From Luidia sarsii (taxonomy: Eukaryota; Echinodermata; Asteroidea; Paxillosida; Luidiidae): a stretch of 64,000 nucleotides of DNA. The notes beneath the pieces were generated by a model that was not told the origin of the DNA, did no database searches, and saw nothing but the letters and a program-made list of their open reading frames with translations. Location of the stretch: contig OX465103.1 of assembly GCA_949987565.1 (NCBI GenBank), positions 14,056,774 through 14,120,773 of the forward strand. The letters run 5' to 3'. How positions within the stretch are numbered: the stretch's first letter is position 1; every line of letters starts with the position of its first letter. Below are positions 27,963 to 42,700 of this stretch, in pieces. Position numbers and translations under genes: made by a program.

Positions 27963-28096
27963 TTGAAGGTTTGCATGGTGGAAAAACTTAGAGGATGGTT
28001 TGCGGTTATACCATATATATGTATTCTCTTTCAAGAAGTATGGCTCTGAAAAGAGCCGGGAACTCAACGTTTCGGGTAGTATGTACTCTGCCCGTT
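27963..28096 (-). repeat. outer Penelope-like terminal sequence with mutated hammerhead-like core
   Basis: Runs from CTTGAAGGTTTGCATGGTGG through GGTTTGCGGTTATACCATAT to AACTCAACGTTTCGGGTAGT. On the minus strand the core reads CTGACAA...GAAACGTT (28,063-28,104), so the G of CUGANGA is lost. This copy links the dispersed short repeats to the retroelement itself. Confidence 0.6.
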
Positions 28097-28267
28097 GTCA
28101 GGAGACTGCTGGATTCCAACTATCATCGGTGTATATAAGCTTGGTGGAAGCGCTGATGTCTGTTGAATCTTTCCTGCCCAGTGCAGGCTCTGGAGGGTTG
28201 AGGATCTTCCCGCCCAGTGCGGCTACTGAAGCATGTAGAATTTTCCCACCAGTGTGGCCACAAGAGC

Positions 28268-28696
28268 GAGAAGGAGTTCACTCGGGTGAGTCAGAGTGCT
28301 AGTGGGTGCCAAGGTTAGAGGAGACCTAGGAAGCGGCTAGATGCTGGGTAAAGTAGGGGTGTGTGTGGGTATAGGAGACCCATTAGACTAAAGAGTTCGC
28401 CAGATGTCGCTTATGTGGACTCCGATGACTTGTGATACCGTGTTGTGTTTGAAGATCTCGATGGCCTCTCTCACTCGACGAGGGTGCCATCTGTCGATGC
28501 TCGTGATGAGTTCAACATTGCCTCACCGAATGACATGGTCCTTCTCACGTGAGTGCTTGATGATTCCAGTGTTTTCGTATTCTCCCTTGCAGCCATGGCC
28601 TTTGTGCTCATTGAGTCTGGTGGGAAGGTCCCAACCAGTCTCTCCAACGTACACTTTGTTACATTCGCAAGGAATCTTGTAGACACCAGGTCTGGA
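28268..28696 (-). pseudogene. inverted GIY-YIG endonuclease fragment, copy 1 left arm
   Basis: The minus strand encodes GVYKIPCECNKVYVGETGWD and on, the GIY-YIG endonuclease with VYVGET motif. A TGG-to-TGA change after DHVIR stops the frame near 28,523. It is only the 3' part of the domain, and the junction with the forward element is at 28,696. Confidence 0.8.
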
Positions 28697-29960
28697 AATC
28701 GACATCAAACCCCACCTCTGCTCGGATTCGGCCTTCAGGAAGAAGACAGACATCAACCTCAGTCAATGCACCCTTTCCGCCAGGGAAACAGGAGTGCTTA
28801 CACTCGGGGACCAGTTTGCCATCAGGCCTCGTTCAATACCAGTCGAGGATATCATCCAAGCCACCGAACCAGCCCTCCGACTGCTCCCCAAGGCTGCAGC
28901 AGATGACATCTGCCTTGAAGCCAGCCAAGCCATTGCACAGCACCAGCCAGTGCAACCCAACCTCTCCGGCCAAGAATGGAGAGCTCTACAAGATCTATGC
29001 CAGGACAAGTCCATCCATATCCTAACTGCTGACAAAGTGGTTATGGACAGGAAGGACTATGACCGGAAGGTGCGGAACATCCTCGAGTCGGGGGCTTACC
29101 GCCCTCTTCCAAAGGATCCCACACAGTCCATAAGAGAGGAGAATGAAGTCAAGGTACTTGCCTTGCAATGTGCTGGCAACATTCCCTATAACCTCTACAG
29201 ACAACTCCGGTCATCTTGTCTTCGGCCAACCCAAGATCAACAAGCCCGATGTTCCCCTCAGACCCATTGTGGCCACCCGGAGAGAGAGGCCCTTCCTACA
29301 ATACTGCCAGGCACCTTGCAAACATCCTGCGTCCGCTAGTTGGCAAACACTGATCATCGTGTGAAGAACTCGGAGCAATTTGTCAGATTCACACGTGACC
29401 TTGTTCTTCAATCCAATGAGGTCATGGTGAGTTTTGACGTGGTCTCTCTCTTCACCAATGTTCCCACTAGTGATGCCTGGACTATTGTTGAGGTATGACT
29501 CTCCCAGGACCACACACACTGCGGGAATGTGCAGATCTCACCCCAAGCCAGATCCAAAGCCTCCTAGAATTCTGTGTTTCCTCTTCCAGCTTCAGATGGA
29601 GACAAAAATTCTTTGAGCAGTCAGAAGGAACCTCCATGGGATTCCCTATATCCCCGGTTCTTGCTGACATGTTCATGGAGGAGTTTTACCAGACAGCCAT
29701 TGCCACAGCTGATTTCCAACCGCAAGTCTGCCTGCGTTACATTGACGACACCTTCGTCGTCTGGCAGCACGGCAAAGACAAGCTCCAGCTGTTCCTGGAT
29801 CACCTCAATGGGCTACACATCCGCATCCAATTCACCGTGAATCAGGAAAGGGATGGTAGCGTCCCTTTCCTGGATGAGGAGGTGTCCAGGCAGGACATAA
29901 TGGCTCCCTCACTCAGCGGGTCTACTGAAAGCACACCCATTCCATCACCCCAGCATCAGA
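28697..29960 (+). pseudogene. Penelope-like reverse transcriptase, copy 1 (broken)
   Basis: N-terminal part open from 28,697 (…TDINLSQCTLSARETGVLTL…) to about 29,230. The fragment with the catalytic A-motif Asp (VSFDVVSLFTNVPTS) lies at 29,429-29,473 in another frame. FFEQSEGTSMGFPISPVLAD and the YIDD box (29,738-29,749) lie at 29,495-29,960 in a third. Breaks: a 2-nt deletion near 29,232 private to this copy, and frameshifts near 29,285 and 29,345 and a stop near 29,498 shared with copy 2. The YIDD active site is still intact, but no single frame covers the domain. It is not functional. Confidence 0.85.
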
Positions 29961-29966
29961 TGCTCG

Positions 29967-30428
29967 GTGAACAACACGCTTGTTCAGCGTGCCTACAGGA
30001 TCTTTGAGGGGAACAATCAACGGGAGGAGATTCATCACATCAAGGTTTTCCACACAGAACTCAACAAGATCCGGAACCACACACAGATCCACAAGGACAG
30101 ACTTGATCCGTCTTCCAGACCTGGTGTCTACAAGATTCCTTGCGAATGTAACAAAGTGTACGTTGGAGAGACTGGTTGGGACCTTCCCACCAGACTCAAT
30201 GAGCACAAAGGCCACGGCTGCAAGGGAGAATACGAAAACACTGGAATCATCAAGCACTCACGTGAGAAGGACCATGTCATTCGGTGGGGCAATGTTGAAC
30301 TCATCACCAGCGTCGACAGATGGCACCCTCGTCGAGTGAGAGAAGCCATCCAGATCTTCAAACACAACACGGTACAACAAGACATCGGAGTCCACATAAG
30401 CGACATCTGCCAACTGCTATTTGTCTAA
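29967..30428 (+). pseudogene. Penelope-like GIY-YIG endonuclease domain, copy 1
   Basis: A 153-residue open stretch, shifted in frame relative to the reverse transcriptase. It starts NNTLVQRAYRIFEGNN (linker). GVYKIPC and VYVGET form the GIY-YIG core, TRLNEHK holds the conserved Arg, and HSREKDHVIRW follows, to a stop at 30,428. In the intact element it would be fused to the C terminus of the reverse transcriptase and cut target DNA. Confidence 0.85.
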
Positions 30429-30727
30429 TGGGTCTCCAATACCCACACACACCCCTACTTTGCCCAGCATCTAGCCGCTTCCTGGGTCTCCTCTACCCTT
30501 GGCACCCACTAGCACACTGACACACCCCAGTGAACTACTTCTTGCTCTGGTGGTCACACTGGCTGGAATATCCTACATGCTCCAGTAGCCGCACTGGGTG
30601 GGAAGATCCTGCACCCTCCAGTGGCCACACTGGGCAGGAAAGATTCAACACACATCACTGCTTCCACCAAGCTTATATATACCGATGATAGTTGGAATTC
30701 AGCAGTATCCTGAAAATGTACTGCCGT

Positions 30728-33700
30728 TCACTGATGTGTAGAAGAAGAGTAGAAAGAAAAATGGCAAGAACCTTTGCTTGATCCTGAAACAAGGATAACA
30801 CCCCCTTTCACAGGACCAATTGCAAAGGTGGGAGTCACGAGGCCAGGCGGAAAAAGAGTTTCCTTCCCCCAAAAGGCTTTTGACAGACTCCAACAGCCCC
30901 CCAACAGCACACCGACAGCACACCAACAGCACACCGACAGCACTCTGAGAGCCCATCGACTGCACACCAACATGCAGCACACTATTGACAGCATATCAAC
31001 AACCCAACATCAGCACTAGAGCACACCGACACAACATCGACCATACAGCGACAGCACAACCAAAGTACACACACAGCACACTGACATTCCACTCACAGCA
31101 CGCCGACACCCAACACACTCTCAGAGGAGTGAAGAAAAGAGAAGAAGGAAAACTGGCGAGAACCTTTGCTTAATCCTGAAACAAGGATAACACCCCTTTT
31201 CACAGGACCAATTGCAAAGGCGGGGGTCACGAGGCCAGGCGGAAAAAGAATTCCCTTCCCCCAAAAGGCTTTTGACGGCCTCCAACAAACCACCGACAGC
31301 ACACCGACATCACACCGACAGCACACCAACAGCACATAGACAGCATACCGACAGCACACCGACAGCACACCGACAACACACCTAAAGCACTCAGACAGCA
31401 CCCTGACACCACTCCGACATCACACCAACAGCACATAGACAGCACACCGACAGCACACCGAAAGAACACTGACAGCACACCTACAGCACACAGACAGCAC
31501 CCCGACACCACTCCGAGAGCTCACCGACAGCACACCAACAGCACACTAATGACAGCATACCAACAACCCAACGTCAGCACGACAGCACACCGACACTGCA
31601 TCGACCAAACAGCGACAGCACACCTACAGCACACAGACAGCACCCCGACACCACTCCGAGAGCTCACCGACAGCACACCAACAGCACACTAATGACAGCA
31701 TACCAACAACCCAACGTCAGCACGACAGCACACCGACACTGCATCGACCAAACAGCGACAGAACACCGAAAGCACACAAAAAGCACACCAACAGCGAACC
31801 GACAAGCCCAACGATGGCCCACCGACAGCACACCAACAGCACACTGACAGCATACCAACAACCCACCATCAGCACGACAGCACACCGACACTACATCGAC
31901 CATACAGCGACAGCACACCCAAAGCACTTAGACAGCACACTGACATTCCACCCACAGCACTCCGCCAACCCACACACTCTCAGAGAAGTGAAGAAAAGAT
32001 GAGAAGGAAAACTGGCAAGAACCTTTGCTTAATCCTGAAACAAGGATAACACCCCCTTTTACAGGACCAATTGCAAAGGCGGGGGTCACGAGGCCAGGCG
32101 GAAAAAGAGTTTCCTTCTCCCAAAAGGCTTTTGACGGCCTCCAACAGACCACCGACAGCACACCGACATCACACAGACAGCACATAGACAGCACACCGAC
32201 AGCACACCGACAGCACACCTACAGCACTCAGACAGCACCCCGACACCACTCCGACAGCACATCAACAGCACATAGACAGCACACCGACAGCACACCAACA
32301 GCACATAGAGAGCACACCGACAGCACACCGACAGCACCCCGACAACACACCTACAGCACTCAGACAGCATCCCGACAACACACGTACAGCACACAGACAG
32401 CACCCCGACAACACACCTACAGCACTCAGACAGCACCCCGACACCACTCCGACAGCACACCTACAGCACTCCGAGAGCTCACCGACAGCACACCAACAGC
32501 ACACTAATGACAGCATACCAACAACCCACCGTCAGCACGACAGCACACCGACACTGCATCGACCATACAGCGACAACACACCGAAAGCACACAGACAGCA
32601 CACCAACAGCGAACCGACAAGCACACCGATGGCCCACCGACAGCACACCAACAGCACACTAACAGCATACCAACAACCCACCATCAGCATGATAGCACAC
32701 CGACACTACATCGACCATACAGCGACAGCACACCCAAAGCACACAGACAGCACACTGACATTCCACCCACAGCACGCCGACACCCCACACACTCTCAGAG
32801 AAGTAAAGAAAAGAGAAGAAGAAAAACTGGCAAGAATCTTTGCTTAATCCTGAAACAAGGATAACACCCCCTTTCACAGGACCAATTGCAAAGGCGGGGG
32901 TCACGAGGCCAGGCGGAAAAAGGGTTTCCTTCCCCAAAAATCTTTTGACGGCCTCCAACAGACCACCGACAGCACACCGACATCACACAGACAGCACATA
33001 GACAGCACACCGACAGCACACCGACAGCACACCTACAGCACTCAGACAGCACCCCGACACCACTCCGACAGCACATCAACAGCACATAGACAGCACACCG
33101 ACAGCACACCAACAGCACATAGAGAGCACACCGACAGCACACCGACAGCACCCCGACAACACACCTACAGCACTCAGACAGCATCCCGACAACACACCTA
33201 CAGCACACAGACAGCACCCCGACACCACTCCGAGAGCTCACCGACAGCACACCAACAGCACACTAATGACAGCATACCAACAACCCAACGTCAGCACGAC
33301 AGCACACCGACACTGCATCGACCAAACAGCGACAGCACACCTACAGCACACAGACAGCACCCCGACACCACTCCGAGAGCTCACCGACAGCACACCAACA
33401 GCACACTAATGACAGCATACCAACAACCCAACGTCAGCACGACAGCACACCGACACTGCATCGACCAAACAGCGACAGAACACCGAAAGCACACAAAAAG
33501 CACACCAACAGCGAACCGACAAGCCCAACGATGGCCCACCGACAGCACACCAACAGCACACTGACAGCATACCAACAACCCACCATCAGCACGACAGCAC
33601 ACCGACACTACATCGACCATACAGCGACAGCACACCCAAAGCACTTAGACAGCACACTGACATTCCACCCACAGCACTCCGCCAACCCACACACTCTCAG

Positions 33701-36700
33701 AGAAGTGAAGAAAAGATGAGAAGGAAAACTGGCAAGAACCTTTGCTTAATCCTGAAACAAGGATAACATCCCCTTTCACAGGACCAATTGCAAAAGCGGG
33801 GGTCACAAGACCAGGCGGAAAAAGAGTTTCCTTCCCCCAAAAGGCTTTTGACGGCCTCCAACAGACCACCGACAGCACACCGACATCACACAGACAGCAC
33901 ACAGACAGCACCCCGACACCACACCGACAGCACACCGACAGCACTCCGACTCCATACCAACAGCACACTAATGACAGCATACCAACAACCCACCGTCAGC
34001 ACGACAGCACAACGACACTGAATCGACCACACAGCGACAGCACACCAAAAGAACATAGACAGACTTTTAACAGCAAACTGACAGCACACCGATAGCACAC
34101 CTACATCACACAGACAGCACCCCGACACCACTCCGAGAGCTCACCGACAGCACACCAACAGCACACTAATGACAGCATACCAACAACCCACCGTCAGCAC
34201 GTCAGCACAACGACACTGCATCGACCATACAGCGACAGCACACCGAAAGCACACAGACAGCACACCAACAGCGAACTGACAAGCACACCGATGGCCCACC
34301 GACAGCACACCAACAGCACACTGACAGCATACCAACAACCAACCATCAGCACGACAGCACACCGACACTTCATCGACCATACAGCGACAGCACACCCAAA
34401 GCACACAGACAGCACACTGACATTCCACCCACAGCACGCCGACACCCCAAACACTCTCAGAGAAGTGAAGAAAAGATGAGAAGGAAAACTGGCAAGAACC
34501 TCTGCTTAATCCTGAAACAAGGATAACACCCCCTTTCACAGGACCAATTGCAAAGGCGGGGGTCACGAGGCCAGGCGGAAAAAGGGTTTCCTTCCCCCGA
34601 AAGGCTTTTGACTGCCTCCAACAGACCACCGACAGCACACCGACATCACATAGACAGCACACAGACAGCACCCCGCCACCACACCGACAGCACACCGACA
34701 ACACACCGACAGCACACCTACAGCACTCAGACAGCACCCCGACATCACTCCGACAGCACACCGACGGCACTCCGAGAGCTCACCGACAGCACACCAACAG
34801 CACAATAATGACAGCCTACCAACAACCCACCGTCAGCACGACAGCACACCGACACTGCATCGACCATACAGCAGAAGAAAAACAGCACACAGACAGCACC
34901 CCGAAAGCACACCGACAGCACTCCGAAAGCCCACCAACAGCACACTGAAAGCATACCAACAACCCACCATCAGCACACTAATGACAGCATACCAACAACC
35001 CACCGTCAGCACGACAGCACACCGACACTGCATCGACCATACAGCGACAGCACACCGAAAGCACACAGACAGCACACCAAAAGCGAACCGACAAGCACAC
35101 CGATGGCCCACCGACAGCACACCAACAGCACACTGACAGCATACCAACAACCCACCATCAGCACGACAGCACACCGACACTACATCGACCATACAGCGAC
35201 AGCACACCCAAAGCACACAGACAGCACACTGACATTCCACCCTCAGCACGCCGACACCCCACACACTCTCAGAGAAGTGAAGAAAAGAGTAGAAGGAAAA
35301 CTGGCAAGAACCTTTGCTTAATCCTGAAACAAGGATAACACCCCCTTTCACAGGACCAATTGCAAAGGCTGGGGTCACGAGGCAAGGCGGAAAAAGAGTT
35401 TCCTTCCCCCAAAAGGCTTTTGACGGCCTCCAACAGACCACCGACAGCACACCGACATCACACAGACAGCACACAGACAGCACCCCGACACCACACCGAC
35501 AGCACACCGACAGCACTCCGACTCCATACCAACAGCACACTAATGACAGCATACCAACAACCCACCGTCAGCACGACAGCACAACGACACTGAATCGACC
35601 ACACAGCGACAGCACACCAAAAGAACATAGACAGACTTTTAACAGCAAACTGACAGCACACCGATAGCACACCTACATCACACAGACAGCACCCCGACAC
35701 CACTCCGAGAGCTCACCGACAGCACACCAACAGCACACTAATGACAGCATACCAACAACCCACCGTCAGCACGTCAGCACAACGACACTGCATCGACCAT
35801 ACAGCGACAGCACACCGAAAGCACACAGACAGCACACCAACAGCGAACTGACAAGCACACCGATGGCCCACCGACAGCACACCAACAGCACACTGACAGC
35901 ATACCAACAACCAACCATCAGCACGACAGCACACCGACACTTCATCGACCATACAGCGACAGCACACCCAAAGCACACAGACAGCACACTGACATTCCAC
36001 CCACAGCACGCCGACACCCCAAACACTCTCAGAGAAGTGAAGAAAAGATGAGAAGGAAAACTGGCAAGAACCTCTGCTTAATCCTGAAACAAGGATAACA
36101 CCCCCTTTCACAGGACCAATTGCAAAGGCGGGGGTCACGAGGCCAGGCGGAAAAAGGGTTTCCTTCCCCCGAAAGGCTTTTGACTGCCTCCAACAGACCA
36201 CCGACAGCACACCGACATCACATAGACAGCACACAGACAGCACCCCGCCACCACACCGACAGCACACCGACAACACACCGACAGCACACCTACAGCACTC
36301 AGACAGCACCCCGACATCACTCCGACAGCACACCGACGGCACTCCGAGAGCTCACCGACAGCACACCAACAGCACAATAATGACAGCCTACCAACAACCC
36401 ACCGTCAGCACGACAGCACACCGACACTGCATCGACCATACAGCAGAAGAAAAACAGCACACAGACAGCACCCCGAAAGCACACCGACAGCACTCCGAAA
36501 GCCCACCAACAGCACACTGAAAGCATACCAACAACCCACCATCAGCACACTAATGACAGCATACCAACAACCCACCGTCAGCACGACAGCACACCGACAC
36601 TGCATCGACCATACAGCGACAGCACACCGAAAGCACACAGACAGCACACCAAAAGCGAACCGACAAGCACACCGATGGCCCACCGACAGCACACCAACAG

Positions 36701-39700
36701 CACACTGACAGCATACCAACAACCCACCATCAGCACGACAGCACACCGACACTACATCGACCATACAGCGACAGCACACCCAAAGCACACAGACAGCACA
36801 CTGACATTCCACCCTCAGCACGCCGACACCCCACACACTCTCAGAGAAGTGAAGAAAAGAGTAGAAGGAAAACTGGCAAGAACCTTTGCTTAATCCTGAA
36901 ACAAGGATAACACCCCCTTTCACAGGACCAATTGCAAAGGCTGGGGTCACGAGGCAAGGCGGAAAAAGAGTTTCCTTCCCCCAAAAGGCTTTTGACGGCC
37001 TCCAACAGACCACCGACAGCACACCGACATCACACAGACAGCACACAGACAGCACCCCGACACCACACCGACAGCACACCGACAGCACTCCGACTCCATA
37101 CCAACAGCACACTAATGACAGCATACCAACAACCCACCGTCAGCACGACAGCACAACGACACTGAATCGACCACACAGCGACAGCACACCAAAAGAACAT
37201 AGACAGACTTTTAACAGCAAACTGACAGCACACCGATAGCACACCTACATCACACAGACAGCACCCCGACACCACTCCGAGAGCTCACCGACAGCACACC
37301 AACAGCACACTAATGACAGCATACCAACAACCCACCGTCAGCACGTCAGCACAACGACACTGCATCGACCATACAGCGACAGCACACCGAAAGCACACAG
37401 ACAGCACACCAACAGCGAACTGACAAGCACACCGATGGCCCACCGACAGCACACCAACAGCACACTGACAGCATACCAACAACCAACCATCAGCACGACA
37501 GCACACCGACACTTCATCGACCATACAGCGACAGCACACCCAAAGCACACAGACAGCACACTGACATTCCACCCACAGCACGCCGACACCCCAAACACTC
37601 TCAGAGAAGTGAAGAAAAGATGAGAAGGAAAACTGGCAAGAACCTCTGCTTAATCCTGAAACAAGGATAACACCCCCTTTCATAGGACCAATTGCAAAGG
37701 CGGGGGTCACGAGGCCAGGCGGAAAAAGGGTTTCCTTCCCCCGAAAGGCTTTTGACTGCCTCCAACAGACCACCGACAGCACACCGACATCACATAGACA
37801 GCACACAGACAGCACCCCGCCAACACACCGACAGCACACCGACAACACACCGACAGCACACCTACAGCACTCAGACAGCACCCCGACATCACTCCGACAG
37901 CACACCGACGGCACTCCGAGAGCTCACCGACAGCACACCAACAGCACAATAATGACAGCCTACCAACAACCCACCGTCAGCACGACAGCACACCGACACT
38001 GCATCGACCATACAGCGACAGCACACCGAAAGCACACAGACAGCGCACCAACAGCGAACCGACAAGCACACCGATGGCCAACCGACAGCACACCAACAGC
38101 ACACTAACAGCATACCAACAACCCACCATCAGCACGACAGCACACCGACACTACATCGACCATACAGCGACAGCACACCCAAAGCACACAGACAGCACAC
38201 TGACATTCCACCCACAGCACGCCGACACCCCACACACTCTCAGAGAAGTGAAGAAAAGAGAAGAAGAAAAACTGGCAAGAATCTTTGCTTAATCCTGAAA
38301 CAAGGATAACACCCCCTTTTACAGGACCAATTGCAAACGAGGGGGTTACGAGGCCAGGCGGAAAAAGGGTTTCCTTCCCCCAAAAGGCTTTTGACGGCCT
38401 CCAACAAACCACCGACAGCACACCGACATCACACCGACAGCACACCAACAGCACATAGACAGCACACCGAAAGCACACCGACAGCACACCGACAGCACAC
38501 CTACAGCATACAGACAGCACCCCGACACCACTCCGAGAGCTCACCGACACAACACCAACAGCACACTAATGACAGCATACCAACAACCCACCGTCAGCAC
38601 GACAGCACACCGACACTGCATCGACCATACAGCGACAGCACACCGAAAGCACACAGACAGCACACTGACATTCCACCCACAGCACGCTGACACCCCACAC
38701 ACTCTCAGAGAAGTGAAGAAAAGAGAAGAAGGAAAACTGGCAAGAACCTTTGCTTCATCCTGAAACAAGGATAACACCCCCTTTCACAGGACCAATTGCA
38801 AAGGCGGGGGTCACGAGGCCAGGCGGAAAAAGAGTTTCCTTCCCCCAAAAGGCTTTTGACGGCCTCCAACAAACGACCGACATCACACCGACAGCACACC
38901 AACAGCACATAGACAGCACACCGACAGCACAGCGACACCACTCCGACAGCACACCGACAGCACTCCAAGAGCTCAACGACAGCACACCAACAGCACACTA
39001 ATGACAGCATACCAACAACCCACCGTCAGCACGACAGCACACCGACACTGCATCAACCATACAGTGACAGCACACCGAAAGCACACAGACAGCATACCAA
39101 CAGCGAACCGACAAGCACACCGATGGCCCACCGACAGCACATCAACAGCACACTGACAGCATACCAACAACCCACCGTCAGCACGACAGCACACCGACAC
39201 TACATCGACCATACAGCGACAGCACACCCAAAGCACACAGACAGCACACTGACATTCCACCCACAGCACGCCGACACCCAACACACTCTCAGAGGAGTGA
39301 AGAAAAGAGTAGAAGGAAAACTGGCAAGTACCTTTGCTTGATCCTGAAACAAGGATAACACCCCCTTTTACAGGACCAATTGCAAAGGCGGGGGTCACGA
39401 GGCCAGGCGGAAAAAGGGTTTCCTTCCCCCAAAAGGCTTTTGACGGCCTCCAACAAACCACCTACAGCACACCGATATCACACCGACAGCACACCAACAG
39501 CACATAGACAGCACACCGACAGCACACCGAAAGCACACCGACAGCACACAGACAGCATACAGACAGCACCCCGACACCACTCCGAGAGCTCACCGACAGC
39601 ACACCAACAGCACACTAATGACAGCATACCAACAACCCACCGTCAGCACGACAGCACACCGACACTGCATCGACCATACAGCGACAGCACGCCGAAAGCA

Positions 39701-42700
39701 CACAGACAGCACACCAACAGCGAACCGACAAGCACACCGATGGCCCATCGACAGCACACCAACAGCACACTGACAGCATACCAACAACCCACCATCAGCA
39801 CGACAGCACACCGACACTACATCGACCATACAGCAAAAGCACACCCAAAGCACACAGACAGCACACTGACATTCCACCGACAGCACGCCGACACCCCACA
39901 CACTCTCAGAGAAGTGAAGAAAAGAGAAGAAGGAAAACTGGCAAGAACCTTTGCTTAATCCTAAAACAAGGATAACACCCCTTTTCACAGGACCAATTGC
40001 AAAGGCGGGGGTCACGAGGCCAGGCGGAAAAAGAGTTTCCTTCCCCCAAAAGGCTTTTGACGGCCTCCAACAAACCACCGACATCACACCAACAGCACAT
40101 AGACAGCACACCGACAGCACACCGACAGCACACCTACAGCACTCAGACAGCACCCCGACACCACTCCGACAGCACACCGACAGCACTCCGAGAGCTCACC
40201 GACAGCACACCAACAGCACACTAATGACAGCATACCAACAACCCACCGTCAGCACGACAGCACACCGACATTGCATCGACCATACAGCGACAGCACACCC
40301 AAAGCACACAGACAGCACACTGACATTCCACCCACAGCACGCCGACACCCAACACACTCTCAGAGGAGTGAAGAAAAGAGTAGAAGGAAAACTGGCAAGA
40401 ACCTTTGCTTGATCCTGAAACAAGGATAACACCCCCTTTTACAGGACCAATTGCAAAGGCGGGGGTCACGAGGCCAGGCGGAAAAAGAGTTTCCTTCCCC
40501 CAAAAGGCTTTTGACGGCCTCCAACAAACCACCTACAGCACACCGACATCACACCGACAGCACACCAACAGCACATAGACAGCACACTGACAGCACACCG
40601 AAAGCATACAGACAGCACCCCGACACCACTCCGAGAGCTCACCGACAGCACACCAACAGCACACTAATGACAGCATACCAACAACCCACCGTCAGCACGA
40701 CAGCACACCGACACTGCATCGACCATACAGCGACAGCACACCAAAAGCACACAGACAGCACACCAACAGCGAACCGACAAGCACACCGATGGCCCATCGA
40801 CAGCACACCAACAGCACACTGACAGCATACCAACAACCCACCATCAGCACGACAGCACACCGACACTACATCGACCATACAGCAAAAGCACACCCAAAGC
40901 ACACAGACAGCACACTGACATTCCACCGACAGCACGCTGACACCCCACACACTCTCAGAGAAGTGAAGAAAAGAGAAGAAGGAAAACTGGCAAGAACCTT
41001 TGCTTAATCCTAAAACAAGGATAACACCCCTTTTCACAGGACCAATTGCAAAGGCGGGGGTCACGAGGCCAGGCGGAAAAAGAGTTTCCTTCCCCCAAAA
41101 GGCTTTTGACGGCCTCCAACAAACCACCGACATCACACCAACAGCACATAGACAGCACACCGACAGCACACCGACAGCACACCTACAGCACTCAGACAGC
41201 ACCCCGACACCACTCCGACAGCACACCGACAGCACTCCGAGAGCTCACCGACAGCACACCAACAGCACACTAATGACAGCATACCAACAACCCACCGTCA
41301 GCACGACAGCACACCGACATTGCATCGACCATACAGCGACAGCACACCCAAAGCACACAGACAGCACACTGACATTCCACCCACAGCACGCCGACACCCA
41401 ACACACTCTCAGAGGAGTGAAGAAAAGAGTAGAAGGAAAACTGGCAAGAACCTTTGCTTGATCCTGAAACAAGGATAACACCCCCTTTTACAGGACCAAT
41501 TGCAAAGGCGGGGGTCACGAGGCCAGGCGGAAAAAGGGTTTCCTTCCCCCAAAAGGCTTTTGACGGCCTTCAACAAACCACCGACAGCACACCGACATCA
41601 CACCGACAGCACACCAACAGCACATAGACAGCACACCGACAGCACACCGACAGCAAACCTACAGCACTCAGACAGCATCCCGTCACAACTCTGACAGCAC
41701 ACCGACAGCACTCCGAGAGCTCACCGACAGCACACCAACAGCACACTAATGACAGCATACCAACAACCCACCGTCAGCACGACAGCACACCGACACTGCA
41801 TCGACCATACAGCGACAGCAAACCGAAAGCACATAGACAGCACACCAACAGCGAACCCACAAGCACACCGATGGCCCACCGACAGCACACCAACAGCACA
41901 CTGACAGCATACCAACAACCCACCATCAGCACGACAGCACACCGACACTACATCGACCATACAGCGACAGCACACCCAAAGCACACAGACAGCACACTGA
42001 CATTCCACCCACAGCACGCCGACACCCAACACACTCTCAGAGGAGTGAAGAAAAGAGTAGAAGGAAAACTGGCAAGAACCTTTGCTTGATCCTGAAACAA
42101 GGATAACACCCCCTTTTACAGGACCAATTGCAAAGGTGGGGGTCACGAGGCCAGGCGGAAAAAGGGTTTCCTTCCCCCAAAAGGCTTTTGACGGCCTCCA
42201 ACAAACCACCGACAGCACACCGACATCACACCGACAGCACACCAACAGCATATAGACAGCACACCGACAGCACACCGAAAGCACACCTACAGCACACAGA
42301 CAGCATCCCGACACCACTCCGAGAGCTCACCGACAGCACACCAACAGCACACTAATGACAGCATACCAACAACCCACCGTCAGCACGACAGCACACCGAC
42401 ACTGCATCGACCACACAGCGACAGCACACCGAAAGCACACAGACAGCACACCAACAGCACACTAATGACAGCATACCAACAACCCACCGTCAGCACGACA
42501 GCACACCGGCACTGCATCGACCATACAGCGACAGCACACCGAAAGCACACAGACAGCACACCAACAGCGAACCGACAAGCACACCGATAGCCCACCGACA
42601 GCACACCAACAGCACACTGACAGCATACCAACAACCCACCATCAGCACGACATCACACCGACACTACATCGACCATACAGCGACAACACACCCAAAGCAC

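Larger units (their letters stand above)
28097..30713 (+). mobile_element. Penelope-like retroelement, copy 1, with long inverted arms
   Basis: The arms 28,097-28,696 and 30,114-30,713 are inverted copies of each other, about 600 bp each. The left arm is the element's own 3' end in reverse orientation. Between them lies the reverse transcriptase region. Inverted and partial terminal copies are a known feature of Penelope-like elements. The element interrupts the satellite: fragment 27,765-27,962 on the left, main array from 30,728 on the right. Confidence 0.85.

Noticed and set aside
28404..28906. Plus-strand frames over the left arm of the retroelement.
   Set aside because: They are antisense to the inverted endonuclease fragment and have no domain match.
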